Assembly (NCBI RefSeq): GCF_003074135.1
Contig: NZ_PPDK01000001.1
Span: 496,001 to 560,000 of the forward strand
Reading direction: 5' to 3'
Origin: Euzebya tangerina
Lineage (GTDB): Bacteria; Actinomycetota; Nitriliruptoria; Euzebyales; Euzebyaceae
Length of the DNA: 64,000 nucleotides
Shown here: in pieces, positions 42,259 to 50,494 of the stretch
How the letters are laid out: each line of letters starts with the position of its first letter
How positions within the stretch are numbered: the first letter of the stretch is position 1
The notes under the pieces: generated by a model
Databases searched by the model: none
Seen by the model: the letters and a program-made list of their open reading frames with translations, nothing else
What the model was told of the DNA's origin: nothing
Translations under genes and position numbers: made by a program

Positions 42259-42774
42259 CTAGGCGGCGCGGCGGCTGCCGATTGTGCCGACGGCCTTCTG
42301 CGCGGCCTCGCGACCCTGCTCCACGACCTTGCGGACGCTGGTGACTGCGCCCTTGACCTGGGTCCGTGCGGCCTCGGTCTGGTCCAGGACCCGCTTGGTG
42401 GCGGGGGCCTCGGTGACGCCGTCGACCAGCTTGCGGCCGCGGGTGGCGTAAGTGTCGACCTCGCCACGAACGGAGTCGAGTTGCGCGTTGATCTCGGCCT
42501 GCAGCTTCGAGGGGGCGTCCTTCACGAAGGTCTGCGCCTTCGCGGGGGCGTCCTTCACCAGAGCGGCCTGGTCCTTGCGCAGCGACTCCAGCCGGCCGGG
42601 CAGGTCCCGGACGACGGAGACGGCCAGGTCACCGGCGCCGACGTAGGCGTAGGCCGAGTCGGTGACGAGGGTCTTGACGTCCTCGGCGCTGAGCTCGAAG
42701 GAGCCGACGGACAGGAAGAAGGTCTCGTCGGAGGCGGTCTTGGTGGTGGACGTCTTCTTGGTTGTGGTTGCCAT
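42259..42774 (-). CDS. HbhA-like (heparin-binding hemagglutinin-like) coiled-coil protein
   Basis: A 171-residue protein. A Lys/Thr-rich start (MATTTKKTSTTKTASDE) is followed by a helical region with ELSAEDVKTLVTDSAYAYVGAGDLAVSVVRDLPGRL-type sequence as in mycobacterial HbhA, then a long amphipathic helix. The C-terminus is basic (RKVVEQGREAAQKAVGTIGSRRAA) but lacks the long lysine-rich heparin-binding tail. The start follows AAGGAGAA. The upstream gene codes for an HTH regulator, as at M. tuberculosis Rv0474-Rv0475. Confidence 0.75.
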   Translation of the reverse strand: MATTTKKTSTTKTASDETFFLSVGSFELSAEDVKTLVTDSAYAYVGAGDLAVSVVRDLPGRLESLRKDQAALVKDAPAKAQTFVKDAPSKLQAEINAQLDSVRGEVDTYATRGRKLVDGVTEAPATKRVLDQTEAARTQVKGAVTSVRKVVEQGREAAQKAVGTIGSRRAA

Positions 42775-42898
42775 GATGGGTTCTCCTTGACGGAAGGGGT
42801 GGATCGGGGTTAGGTAGATGGCCAGAGGGACGACGGACCGCTGGAGGGCGGAGCACGGTACGACGTCGCCCCCCTGGCCAAGTGGGGAAACTGGGGGC

Positions 42899-43387
42899 TT
42901 ACTTGGCGCTGGCAGCGTCTGATGCGGCGCTGTCGGCCGGTTCTTGGGTCTGCGGCTCGACGACGGTTTCGGCCAGGAAGGACCGGTAGATGTCGAGGAG
43001 GGAACGCTTGTGCCGTTCGAGGAGGTCGGGGTCGGCGGTGATGGCGGCGACGACATCGCTGTCGCGCTCTTCGAGGATCCCGGCCTTGACGTAGAGGGTC
43101 TCCGCGCTGATGCGCAGCGCCTTCGCGATGGACTGGAGGATCTCGGCGGAGGGCTTGCGCAGCCCGCGCTCGATCTGGGAGAGGTAGGGGTTGCTGACGC
43201 CGGCTCGCTTGGCCAGGTTTCGACCCGAGAGCTTGGCGTTCACGCGTTGCTCGCGGATGAACGCACCGAGTTCGTGGACCCGTCGTTCAGCCTCGGTCGT
43301 GGCGTCTCGAACAGTTGACTCGGCGGCGTCGGCGACCTCACCGACGGTTTCGATCGCGGCATCTATCGCCTTCTTCGGACCGACCAT
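42899..43387 (-). CDS. XRE-family helix-turn-helix regulator
   Basis: A 162-residue regulator. Residues 1-38 are a charged helix unlike usual XRE starts, and residues 39-100 are a clear HTH_3 domain (ELGAFIREQRVNAKLSGRNLAKRAGVSNPYLSQIERG). The tail (LLERHKRSLLDIYRSF) is helical. It precedes the HbhA-like gene in the same direction and probably controls it. The start at 43387 follows GGAGAAGGAGG. An inverted repeat upstream (43446-43464) is a likely autoregulatory site. Confidence 0.85.
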   Translation of the reverse strand: MVGPKKAIDAAIETVGEVADAAESTVRDATTEAERRVHELGAFIREQRVNAKLSGRNLAKRAGVSNPYLSQIERGLRKPSAEILQSIAKALRISAETLYVKAGILEERDSDVVAAITADPDLLERHKRSLLDIYRSFLAETVVEPQTQEPADSAASDAASAK

Positions 43388-43437
43388 CCGTGGGTGCCTC
43401 CTTCTCCCGGGTCACTGTTTGCTTCGATGAATGATAC

Positions 43438-43472
43438 GCTAGCAGTTGCAAGCACTGCGTGCAATAGTTAGC
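43438..43472 (-). promoter_or_regulatory. Promoter/operator region of the XRE gene
   Basis: The plus strand shows TTGCA (43446-43450) and TGCAA (43460-43464) around a 9-bp centre, framed by GCTA at 43438 and TAGC at 43469. On the minus strand TTGCAC and TAGCGT, 17 bp apart, resemble a -35/-10 pair. A repressor bound to the palindrome would cover this promoter. Confidence 0.4.
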
Positions 43473-43484
43473 GCCGAAGAGGTC

Positions 43485-44465
43485 CTATGCAGCGGCGTGA
43501 ACGCGCTCCGCGACGTCGGAGACGGCCGCGATCTGTCCGTGCGGAACGCCACCACCCAGGACGGGGACTCGCAGGACGTCGGTCGGGACAACTGCACCCA
43601 GCGCGTGCAGAACGGCTGCCGCCAGCGGGCCCGCCGCACGATCGCTGCCGTCCTCGATCTTCACGGCAACACCGATGCTGCTGGCGCCGGACACCCGGAA
43701 CCCGCAGGCCATCACCCCGTCAGCTCCCCGCTTGGCGACCACCCGCTCGTCGGCCACCATCATGGCGGTGTCCGGCAGGTCTCCGCCACCGACGAGCTCC
43801 GGGCGCGTCGTCATGGCGTCCCGCACCTCAGCGGTCTCGCGATCCGCACCCGCTGACAGGGTCGCGAACCCGCGCGCCAGGGCGGCAAGAGAGCAGCGCC
43901 ACGCGGGCGCCCCGCACCCGTCGACCCCCGGCCCCTGAAGGGCCTCCCCGAGGACGTCGGCGACCCGTCGAGCGACGTGCTGCTGGAACTCCCCGTGGGC
44001 CGCCAGGTACTGGTCCGGATCGAGCCCAGCGGCCACGGAGCCCCAGATCATGGATGCATGCTTGCCGGAGCAGTTGTGCGACAGCGAGGTCTTGGCCGCA
44101 AGCGTCTGGCGGACGCGGTCGTCGGCCGGCCAGGCCGGCGGGCACCGCAACGCCGACTCGTCCACGTCGGCTTCGGCGAGCATCGAGGCCGCCTCGATCT
44201 GATGCGTGTCGGAGCCCGTGTGGCTGGCGCATGCCAACGCCGTCTGCTCGGTCGTCATGCGCAGCCCGGCCTTGGCCAGCAGCTCGGCGGTCGCCAGCGC
44301 CTGGAAGGGCTTCAGTGACGAGCGCGGGTAGGTCACCGTCTCGCTGCTGCCCATGATCGAGACCGCTCGACTGCCACTGACCAACGCCACGTGGGCCCGG
44401 TGCAACGACTCCGTCACGCCGTCACGGGTGACGGCCACGCTGGGCTCGCCGTCCCCGATCGACAT
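43485..44465 (-). CDS. L-asparaginase II family protein
   Basis: A 326-residue protein of the Rhizobium-type asparaginase family (PF06089). MGSSETVTYPRSSLKPFQALA, CASHTGSDTHQIEAA, SHNCSGKHASM and GVDGCGAPAW are diagnostic; the SxxK and cysteine residues form the active site. It hydrolyses asparagine to aspartate and ammonia. The start at 44465 fits family length. It lies 7 bp after the RsiG-like gene. Confidence 0.88.
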   Translation of the reverse strand: MSIGDGEPSVAVTRDGVTESLHRAHVALVSGSRAVSIMGSSETVTYPRSSLKPFQALATAELLAKAGLRMTTEQTALACASHTGSDTHQIEAASMLAEADVDESALRCPPAWPADDRVRQTLAAKTSLSHNCSGKHASMIWGSVAAGLDPDQYLAAHGEFQQHVARRVADVLGEALQGPGVDGCGAPAWRCSLAALARGFATLSAGADRETAEVRDAMTTRPELVGGGDLPDTAMMVADERVVAKRGADGVMACGFRVSGASSIGVAVKIEDGSDRAAGPLAAAVLHALGAVVPTDVLRVPVLGGGVPHGQIAAVSDVAERVHAAA

Positions 44466-44472
44466 GGCCGCC

Positions 44473-45027
44473 TCAGGCGGTCGTGCTCGGCGGCAGCACC
44501 TGGTCGACCGACGCGGCGCCCTCGCGATAGCGGCCGATGAGCTCGGCCTGCAACGTGTCGAGGTTCTCGAGGACCTTCTGCCGCATCGACGAGATTGCGG
44601 CCTCCTCATCAGCCAGCCGGCGGACGACCGAGACCAGTTCGGCATCCGACAGGTCGGGCAGCCGGCCCAGGGGCATCTCTTCGAGGACGGCATCCCCACG
44701 ACGACGACCGATCGGGCCGGACGGGGTGTAGATGCCGGCGTTCCCGACCGAGCGGCTGGAGGTTCCGCGAGGACGGTCGGCCAGGATGTCCCCCAGGTCC
44801 TCCATCAGCGACTGCACCTCGCCGCTGTCGCGGCGTCCCAGCTCGGCCTTGGCGATGTCGAGCTGTCCGTGCAGCAGACGGCGAGCGTAGGAGAGCCGTG
44901 CCTCCTCTTCGCGGCACTCGTCTCGCATCACCCGGAGCTCGGCCGGTGCAAGGTCTGCCATCCCGTCGAGGTAGTCGTCAGCGACGACTCGATCGATCCG
45001 GCGCCTATATGGCTTGGGTTCACTCAT
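44473..45027 (-). CDS. RsiG-like anti-sigma factor with two c-di-GMP-binding-type helices
   Basis: A 184-residue helical protein. It carries two copies of the E(x3)S(x2)R(x3)Q(x3)D signature by which Streptomyces RsiG binds c-di-GMP and sequesters sigma WhiG. The first is EARLSYARRLLHGQLD, with His in place of Gln. The second is EAAISSMRQKVLENLD, with Leu in place of Gln. All other signature positions are kept. No WhiG-type sigma gene is in the window. A c-di-GMP phosphodiesterase is encoded 2.3 kb away (47369), which could set the local signal. Confidence 0.75.
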   Translation of the reverse strand: MSEPKPYRRRIDRVVADDYLDGMADLAPAELRVMRDECREEEARLSYARRLLHGQLDIAKAELGRRDSGEVQSLMEDLGDILADRPRGTSSRSVGNAGIYTPSGPIGRRRGDAVLEEMPLGRLPDLSDAELVSVVRRLADEEAAISSMRQKVLENLDTLQAELIGRYREGAASVDQVLPPSTTA

Positions 45028-45040
45028 CTCCGGCTGGAGT

Positions 45041-46261
45041 CTACCGGCACAGGGCCGCCATCAGGGGGTAGGGGTTCACCGGCCCGCCACCGCCGGGGTG
45101 GAACTGGATGTGGAGGTGCGGGGGTGTGGTTCGTGCGTTGCCGCTGTTGCCGTTGGCCCCGATGAGCTCGCCGACGCTGACGCGTTGTCCCTCGGTCACG
45201 TACGTGGCGGACAGGTGGGCGTAGTAGTAGCGGTTGCCGAGGTCGTCGGTGATGCGGACCGCCAGTCCGCCGAGACCGCCATTGGTGATCCGTCCGACCG
45301 TCGCGTCGGCTGCGGCGTACAGCGGCATACCGTAGGCCGCGAACATGTCGGTCCCCTGGTGGCTGCGCCCGCCGGAGCGGGGGAATCCCCATGAGTCGAT
45401 GAACCCGTTCGGCTGACCGAGCGGGCAGGTCATCCACTGCGTCCCGCCGTTGATCGTGGCCTGGCGAACCGGCGAGGTGCCGGTGACACCGATCAGCGGA
45501 GCAGCACCCGCGTTGCTCACGGCGGCTGCGGCGGCCGCAGCGTCGGCCCGGGCTTCGGCGGCGTCCTGCGCATCCACCTCGGCGGCCGCCAGCATGGCCT
45601 CGGCCTGCTCGACCTGGACCGACGCATCATCGAGGGCGGCGTTGAACGAGTCGGAGAGGTCCTCGAGGTCTGCCATCGCAGCTGCCGTCCCGTTGGCGAT
45701 CCCACGGGTCGTGCCGACATCGCTCACGACCTGCTGGCCCCCGCGGAGGACCGCTTCGGCGGTGTCGGCGCGGTTGGCGGCGACGCGCTGCATGACGGCG
45801 GTGGAGTGGAGGGCACTGCTCGCGTCGGGCGCGAGGAGGAACGCTCCGGAGACGCGGGCCAGGTCCATGCCCGGCTGCATGTACGCCGAGCGGATCTGGT
45901 TCCGCTGCGCATCGACCGCGGCCTGGGCGTCCTGCTCGGCCCGGTCGATCAGGCCGTCGGCCTGGGCCAACTCGAGCGCCAGGCGCTCCGAGTGGGCTCG
46001 CGCGTCCTCGAAGTCGCGGGCCAGGCTGTCCAGCCGAACGGTGATGGCTTCGCGTTGGGCCATCGTCTGGTCCACCAGGGCCTGTGCCTGGGCGATCCGT
46101 GCCTGCTCCTCCGGCGTCAGGGCACCCGGGCTGACCGTGCCGTCGTCCTGCGATGTGGAGATGGCGGGCTGCTGGGCAGCAAGCGGGGCGGGCAGCGCCA
46201 GCGTGCTGATGACCAGGGCAGTCATCAGCATGCAGCGCAGGAAACGGCGGGATGCGGGCAC
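45041..46261 (-). CDS. Secreted M23-family peptidase with coiled-coil domain
   Basis: A 406-residue exported protein. A signal peptide (residues 1-29, ending PAPLAAQ) is followed by a coiled coil (about 50-255) rich in Ala/Glu/Asp, and a LytM/M23 domain (about 280-406). Zinc ligands are in SHQGTDMF and PPHLHIQF. Such proteins cleave peptidoglycan cross-links, or activate amidases if degenerate; here the ligands are intact. A GTG start at 46261 gives a normal signal peptide. It lies 13 bp upstream of the RsiG-like gene. Confidence 0.85.
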   Translation of the reverse strand: MPASRRFLRCMLMTALVISTLALPAPLAAQQPAISTSQDDGTVSPGALTPEEQARIAQAQALVDQTMAQREAITVRLDSLARDFEDARAHSERLALELAQADGLIDRAEQDAQAAVDAQRNQIRSAYMQPGMDLARVSGAFLLAPDASSALHSTAVMQRVAANRADTAEAVLRGGQQVVSDVGTTRGIANGTAAAMADLEDLSDSFNAALDDASVQVEQAEAMLAAAEVDAQDAAEARADAAAAAAAVSNAGAAPLIGVTGTSPVRQATINGGTQWMTCPLGQPNGFIDSWGFPRSGGRSHQGTDMFAAYGMPLYAAADATVGRITNGGLGGLAVRITDDLGNRYYYAHLSATYVTEGQRVSVGELIGANGNSGNARTTPPHLHIQFHPGGGGPVNPYPLMAALCR

Positions 46262-46328
46262 GACAGGTGTATCGGCCCGACCCGGTCGGACTTGAGACCG
46301 GTTACGCCGAACCCTTCGGAGGGGCTAG

Positions 46329-46841
46329 TCAGTCCCGGTCCCCCGGCATCCGCGGCTTGGACTCCAGTTGGTCGAAGCGCGCCCGGTCCTCCTCGATCTG
46401 CTGCAGCGCGGCGGCACGATCCCGGAAGCCGTCGGTGCGGACGGACTTGCGCTCCAGGTCCTTGTAGACGCTGAAGAAGTGCTCGACCTCCTTCAGCACG
46501 TGTGGCGGCACGTCGCCGATGTCCTCCACCTGCTCCCAGCGCGGGTCCCCGGCAGCGACGGAGAGGATCTTCGCGTCCTCGCCCTTGTCGTCGGCCATGT
46601 GGAAGACCCCGACCACACGGGCGGTTATCGTGCACCCCGGGAACGTGGGGTCGCCCAGCAACACCAGCGCATCGAGGGGGTCGTCGTCGCCGGACCACGT
46701 TCCCGGGATGAAGCCGTACTCACCCGGGTAGTGCACGGCGGAGAAAAGGACGCGATCAAGCCGGAACCCTCCGGCATGATGGTCCCACTCGTACTTGTTG
46801 TGAGAGCCCTTGGGAATCTCGACGAACACCTCGACGGTCAT
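46329..46841 (-). CDS. ppa: Inorganic pyrophosphatase
   Basis: A 170-residue soluble family I pyrophosphatase. IPKGSHNKYEWD, YPGEYGFIPGT, the signature DDDPLDALVL and DPRWEQVEDIGDVP are intact, including the metal-binding aspartates. It drives biosynthetic reactions by removing pyrophosphate. Divergent from the peroxiredoxin gene. Confidence 0.96.
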   Translation of the reverse strand: MTVEVFVEIPKGSHNKYEWDHHAGGFRLDRVLFSAVHYPGEYGFIPGTWSGDDDPLDALVLLGDPTFPGCTITARVVGVFHMADDKGEDAKILSVAAGDPRWEQVEDIGDVPPHVLKEVEHFFSVYKDLERKSVRTDGFRDRAAALQQIEEDRARFDQLESKPRMPGDRD

Positions 46842-46894
46842 GGGGCCTCCACACCACAGTCCCTGGCTTGGTAGGGGATCAACAGGAGTTGCTA

Positions 46895-47362
46895 GTGAAC
46901 ATCACCGAAGGACAGTCCGCCCCGGATTTCACGCTCGACGACCAAGACGGCCAGCCGCTGCGCCTGTCCTCGCTGAAGGGGTCACCGGTCCTGATCTACT
47001 TCTATCCCAAGGACGAGACACCAGGGTGCACCACGCAGGCACGTGGGATTCGGGACGAGTGGGAGGCGTTCACCGAACGTGGTGTCATCGTGCTGGGGGT
47101 CTCACCCGACGATGTGGCGTCCCACCGCGAATTCTGCGACAACCACGACCTGCCCCACACCTTGCTGGCTGATCCCGACCACGCGGTGATGGAGGAGTAC
47201 GGTGCCTGGGGAGAGAAGGTGCTGTACGGCAAGACCTCGGTCGGCGTGATCCGCTCCAGCGTCCTGCTGGATCGTGAGGGAGTTGTGGTCAAGGTGTGGA
47301 AGCGTGCCCAGGCGAAGAGCCACGCCGAGCGTGCCCTCAAGGCGATCGACGCGTTGCTCTAA
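46895..47362 (+). CDS. bcp: Thiol peroxidase, Bcp/PrxQ type
   Basis: A 155-residue peroxiredoxin. The peroxidatic cysteine is in YPKDETPGCTTQA; the PrxQ-type resolving cysteine five residues later is replaced (CTTQARGI), so it is probably a 1-Cys or partner-resolved enzyme. FCDNHDLPHTLL holds another cysteine that could resolve it. The GTG at 46895 is chosen because AGGAG lies 6 bp upstream. It reduces hydroperoxides with thioredoxin or mycothiol. Confidence 0.9.
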   Translation: MNITEGQSAPDFTLDDQDGQPLRLSSLKGSPVLIYFYPKDETPGCTTQARGIRDEWEAFTERGVIVLGVSPDDVASHREFCDNHDLPHTLLADPDHAVMEEYGAWGEKVLYGKTSVGVIRSSVLLDREGVVVKVWKRAQAKSHAERALKAIDALL

Positions 47363-47368
47363 CGCCTG

Positions 47369-49036
47369 ATGCTGCAACTGCTCGGTCTGCTGCTGCTGGT
47401 CCCCGTCGGACTGATCCTGGTCCAGCAGGAACAGTGGCTGGGGCTCGGACTGCTCGGGCTGGCGTTCGTGGCGGTTGCGATCGACGCGGCTCGACGTCAA
47501 CGCGAGGTCCGTGTACGTGAGGGCCGTCCAGGCGAGGTCCAGGGCCCCACGGCGACCGGAGGTGGCGGGTCGACAGCGGAGCAGCCACCTCCCGACGCCT
47601 CAGCAGCCGCGCAGCCGCCACCCCCCGCAACGTCGATCGCCGACGAGCGGCCCACGGCGTCCCCGGACGACGAGTTCGAGTCGATCATCGCCGAGGCCAC
47701 CGCGGATCCCTCACTGCTTCGCCGCCGGCCCGAGACGTCCGGGAAGGGACCCGATCTGCCGGTCCGGCGTGGACCTGCGGGCGACGGTGCGGTGACGGGG
47801 CCGGAGCTCTTCATCGAGCAGACACGCACGATGATGGAGACGAAGGAGGGGGATCCGGCCGTCCTGGTGATCGAACTGGACGGCATGCGCGACATCCAGA
47901 CCGTCCTGGGTGATGACCGCACCCCGATGGTCGTGGCTGCTGCGACCAGCCGGGTTCGTGATGTGGCTGCGGACTGGCCGGTGGGTTCACTGGCCGACGA
48001 TCGGCTGTGCGTGGCGATGATGACGCGCCCGTTCCTTCCCGCTCACCACTTGGCGCGGTCGATCCGCAGCAGTCTGGCCCGGCCGATGGCCGTCGACGGT
48101 GTGGAGTTCCGCCTGGCCTCGTCGGTCGGGATCGCGCAGGGGCAGGAGGACCCCGACGTGCTGATGCGACGGGCGACCGTCGCCGCCCAGAACGCCTCCC
48201 GCCTCAACACGGGCGTGGAGCGGCACACGATCACCAACCCGACCGAGGTCCGACGACGGCTGCTCGTGGCAGCGGCGCTGTCCGATGCGCTGGAGGCGCC
48301 GGCCGCGCGGAAATTCGGCGTGGCCTTCCAACCGATCGTCACCCCGCTCGGTGAGCTGGCGAAGGCTGAGGCGCTGGCCCGGTGGGAGGATCCCAAGGTG
48401 GGGCCGGTCGCGCCGTCCGAGTTCGTGCCCCTGGCCGAGCGCACCGGCTTGATCGACCCGATGCTCGACATCGTGATGCGGGGAGCGATCACCGGGTGCA
48501 CGGAGTGGCGCGCGGCCGGCATCGACGCCGACGTGTCGGTCAACCTCTCACCGATCAACCTGCGCAAGCCCCTGCTGGTGTCAGAGCTGACCGCCGCGAT
48601 CGAGGCGTCGGACCTGGACCCCGGCCACGTGACGCTCGAGATCACCGAGACAGCGGTCATCGATGACGGATTGAATGCCATCCGCATCCTGCGGGACCTG
48701 CGGGCGGCCGGCTTCATCATCGCCATCGACGACTTCGGTGTCGGGGAATCCTCGCTGTCGCGACTGCAGGACCTGCCCGTCTCCATCGTGAAGTTGGACG
48801 GCTCCTTCTCGCGCAAGCTCACCACCGACCGACGATCCAGCGCGATCATCCGGGCAACGGTCGAGGTCTGTCGAGCACTCGACATGACGGTCATCGCGGA
48901 GGGCATCGAGACCGGCGAACAGGCCGACGTGGCAGCGGAGATCGGCGTCCACCTGCTGCAGGGATTCCTGTTCGCGACCGCGCTGACGGTGGAAGACGTC
49001 ATCGGGGACGGTGGCCACCCCGAACGGGTGGGGTAG
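47369..49036 (+). CDS. EAL-domain cyclic di-GMP phosphodiesterase with degenerate GGDEF
   Basis: A 555-residue protein. Two hydrophobic helices (residues 1-40) anchor it; a Pro/Ala-rich linker runs to about 125; a GGDEF-like domain (about 140-290) lacks the GGDEF loop (GSLADDRL instead). The EAL domain (about 305-545) has all catalytic residues: KAEALARWE, NLSPINL, EITETAVI, IDDFGVG, VKLDGSF and AEGIET. It should hydrolyse c-di-GMP. It lies 6 bp after the peroxiredoxin gene, so they may be co-transcribed. Confidence 0.9.
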   Translation: MLQLLGLLLLVPVGLILVQQEQWLGLGLLGLAFVAVAIDAARRQREVRVREGRPGEVQGPTATGGGGSTAEQPPPDASAAAQPPPPATSIADERPTASPDDEFESIIAEATADPSLLRRRPETSGKGPDLPVRRGPAGDGAVTGPELFIEQTRTMMETKEGDPAVLVIELDGMRDIQTVLGDDRTPMVVAAATSRVRDVAADWPVGSLADDRLCVAMMTRPFLPAHHLARSIRSSLARPMAVDGVEFRLASSVGIAQGQEDPDVLMRRATVAAQNASRLNTGVERHTITNPTEVRRRLLVAAALSDALEAPAARKFGVAFQPIVTPLGELAKAEALARWEDPKVGPVAPSEFVPLAERTGLIDPMLDIVMRGAITGCTEWRAAGIDADVSVNLSPINLRKPLLVSELTAAIEASDLDPGHVTLEITETAVIDDGLNAIRILRDLRAAGFIIAIDDFGVGESSLSRLQDLPVSIVKLDGSFSRKLTTDRRSSAIIRATVEVCRALDMTVIAEGIETGEQADVAAEIGVHLLQGFLFATALTVEDVIGDGGHPERVG

Positions 49037-49103
49037 GTGGGGTAGGAGGCCGGTGTGGCCCTCGTTGCGTCGGAAGGGTTCGGCCCGTCCGTGGAGTGGG
49101 TGT

Positions 49104-49152
49104 ACGCATGCGTGAGTTCGCCCGGTGTGAGCGGGTCAACCCGCGCATGCGT
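49104..49152. terminator. Nested inverted repeats between convergent genes
   Basis: ACGCATGCG at 49104-49112 pairs with CGCATGCGT at 49144-49152. Inside, GCGGGT-CA-ACCCGC at 49131-49144 is a perfect small hairpin; the two structures overlap at one base and are alternatives. They lie between the convergent EAL and YgfZ genes, where a bidirectional terminator is expected. Confidence 0.45.
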
Positions 49153-49178
49153 CAGCGCATCGGCGCTGAGGTCCCCAT

Positions 49179-50084
49179 TCAGGCGCCGGGCTGGGAAAGT
49201 CCCGCCCCGACGGCCTTGACCACGGTGGCCTGCCCGGCGGGTGTCGCGACGGTCGCGGGCAGTGCCCCGTCGGTGAAGGGCACCAGACCCAGGGCGATCG
49301 TGCGCCCGTCCTCGGTGGCCGCGGCGCTGGTGACCTCACCGGGCCGGCGTCCCTCCCCCAAGGCGGCGCCGACGGCCAGGGGTGCGTCGGACTCGAGCAG
49401 CGCCAGGGCACGGCGGGGACGACCCAGGTTGTGGATCTTGGCGATCGACTCCTGCCCGGGGTAGCACCCCTTCTTGAGGTGCACGTGCGTGGGCAGCAGG
49501 CCGAGCTCCTGGCTGCGACGGCCGGGCCCGATCTCACTGCCCCAGGCAGGACGGGCAGCGCTGATCCGCCAGCGGTCCCAGTCCTCCGCGCTGGCGGCGG
49601 GAAGGTCCAGCTCGGCGACTCGCGCGGTCACCCACTCCGTCGGCCCGACCAGGTCCACACCGCCGTCGCGGTCCCGCAGCACGATGCCGGGTGCGTGGGG
49701 TGCTGCGGTCATGGGCCGCGAGGGGGCTCCCGGGGCCTCGACCTGACCGGGGCCACGCACGCTCGCGACCGCCCAGTCACCTGACAGATCAGTCACCTCG
49801 CACTGCATCATGAAGCGGAAGCGGTCCAACCGCTCGGCGACGTCGGCAGCCAACGATGCGGGCACGATCAGGTACACGGCCTCGGCGTGGACCACCGCGG
49901 TTCCACTGGCCAGGTGGTCGCCCTTGCCGTCCAGGTAGAGGAACTCCGCAACCGTCCCGATCGCCGCGTTCTCGAAGTCCTGGCTCAGCAACGAGTGCAG
50001 ATAGGGGATTCGATCGGGGCCGCTGACCCCGACGATGCCGTCCGGACGCGAATAGACACCAGGGGTGCTGATCAGGAGGGTCAT
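49179..50084 (-). CDS. ygfZ: YgfZ/GcvT-family folate-binding protein
   Basis: A 301-residue protein with the YgfZ signature KKGCYPGQE near residue 205, including the conserved cysteine. It helps assemble or repair Fe-S clusters in a folate-dependent way and stands apart from glycine-cleavage T-protein by this motif. SGPDRIPYLHSLLSQD at the start and RISAARPAWGSEIG are typical. The ATG at 50084 (MTLLISTPG) is used. It is divergent from the leader-like region and zwf. Confidence 0.88.
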   Translation of the reverse strand: MTLLISTPGVYSRPDGIVGVSGPDRIPYLHSLLSQDFENAAIGTVAEFLYLDGKGDHLASGTAVVHAEAVYLIVPASLAADVAERLDRFRFMMQCEVTDLSGDWAVASVRGPGQVEAPGAPSRPMTAAPHAPGIVLRDRDGGVDLVGPTEWVTARVAELDLPAASAEDWDRWRISAARPAWGSEIGPGRRSQELGLLPTHVHLKKGCYPGQESIAKIHNLGRPRRALALLESDAPLAVGAALGEGRRPGEVTSAAATEDGRTIALGLVPFTDGALPATVATPAGQATVVKAVGAGLSQPGA

Positions 50085-50123
50085 GAGCCCACCGTATGCG
50101 GCCCGTCCAGTGGACGGGCTGGC

Positions 50124-50129
50124 TAGAAT
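50124..50129 (+). promoter_or_regulatory. Candidate -10 element of the leader RNA
   Basis: TAGAAT is a good -10 match 17 bp before the strong Shine-Dalgarno at 50146. No clear -35 hexamer is seen. Transcription would start near 50136. Confidence 0.4.
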
Positions 50130-50165
50130 CATCGGCACACGACCGAAAGGAGGTGGTCCGTCTCA

Positions 50166-50210
50166 ATGATTGCTGATCATTGTGTGACCGTCGAGGTGAT
50201 GCGCCGCTAG
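50166..50210 (+). CDS. 14-residue leader peptide candidate
   Basis: The ATG at 50166 opens a 14-codon frame, MIADHCVTVEVMRR, ending in TAG at 50208. The Shine-Dalgarno upstream is exceptionally long, though spacing is generous (about 12 nt from GGAGG). The stop codon overlaps the first stem of the predicted junction, so a ribosome on this ORF would keep that stem open. It could sense translation or one of its codons (His, Cys, Arg-Arg). Confidence 0.45.
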   Translation: MIADHCVTVEVMRR

Positions 50211-50400
50211 GCGTCATCGGTACATGCGCATCCAGTGCCGATTGCGGCTGGAACCTCCAGCTGACGCCTGATGCGAATCCACGCTCTATCACCCGCCCAC
50301 GAACGTTTGCGGAACTGGTCACACCCGCCTGCGGACCCGCCGGCAATCCGGAGGGGTCCGGCGACATGACTCATGGGCGTGGATGCCAATACGAAATGAG

Positions 50401-50436
50401 CACCGCCCGGATCGACTACTGTCGGTCCGGGCGGTG
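50401..50436 (+). terminator. Terminator-like hairpin in the zwf leader
   Basis: CACCGCCCGGA at 50401-50411 pairs perfectly with TCCGGGCGGTG at 50426-50436 around a 14-nt loop, followed by TTGTGT. It ends 58 bp before the zwf start. The U-run is weak, as is usual in high-GC genomes. Confidence 0.55.
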
Positions 50437-50494
50437 TTGTGTCCGCGCAGGCCTCCGGTCCCACCCCCGACGTCAACCGAGAAGAGGGCAGTGA

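Larger units (their letters stand above)
50140..50440 (+). ncRNA. Structured leader-like RNA upstream of zwf (candidate attenuator)
   Basis: This region of about 300 nt lies in a 410-bp gap. In order it shows: AAAGGAGGTGGTCC (50146-50159), complementary to almost the whole 3' end of 16S rRNA; a 14-codon ORF (50166-50210); three stems able to form a three-way junction (50210-50216 with 50262-50268; 50218-50223 with 50235-50240; 50247-50252 with 50256-50261); a hairpin CGGACCC/GGGTCCG (50332-50338 and 50354-50360); a CTCAT/ATGAG stem (50370-50374 and 50396-50400); and a final GC-rich hairpin at 50401-50436. It resembles a peptide- or ligand-controlled attenuator. I recognise no known RNA family in it. 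Confidence 0.5.

Noticed and set aside
40783-42813. 676-codon open frame on the plus strand
   Set aside because: It lies opposite mshA and the HbhA-like gene; its translation is rich in Arg/Gly/His and shows no family signature.
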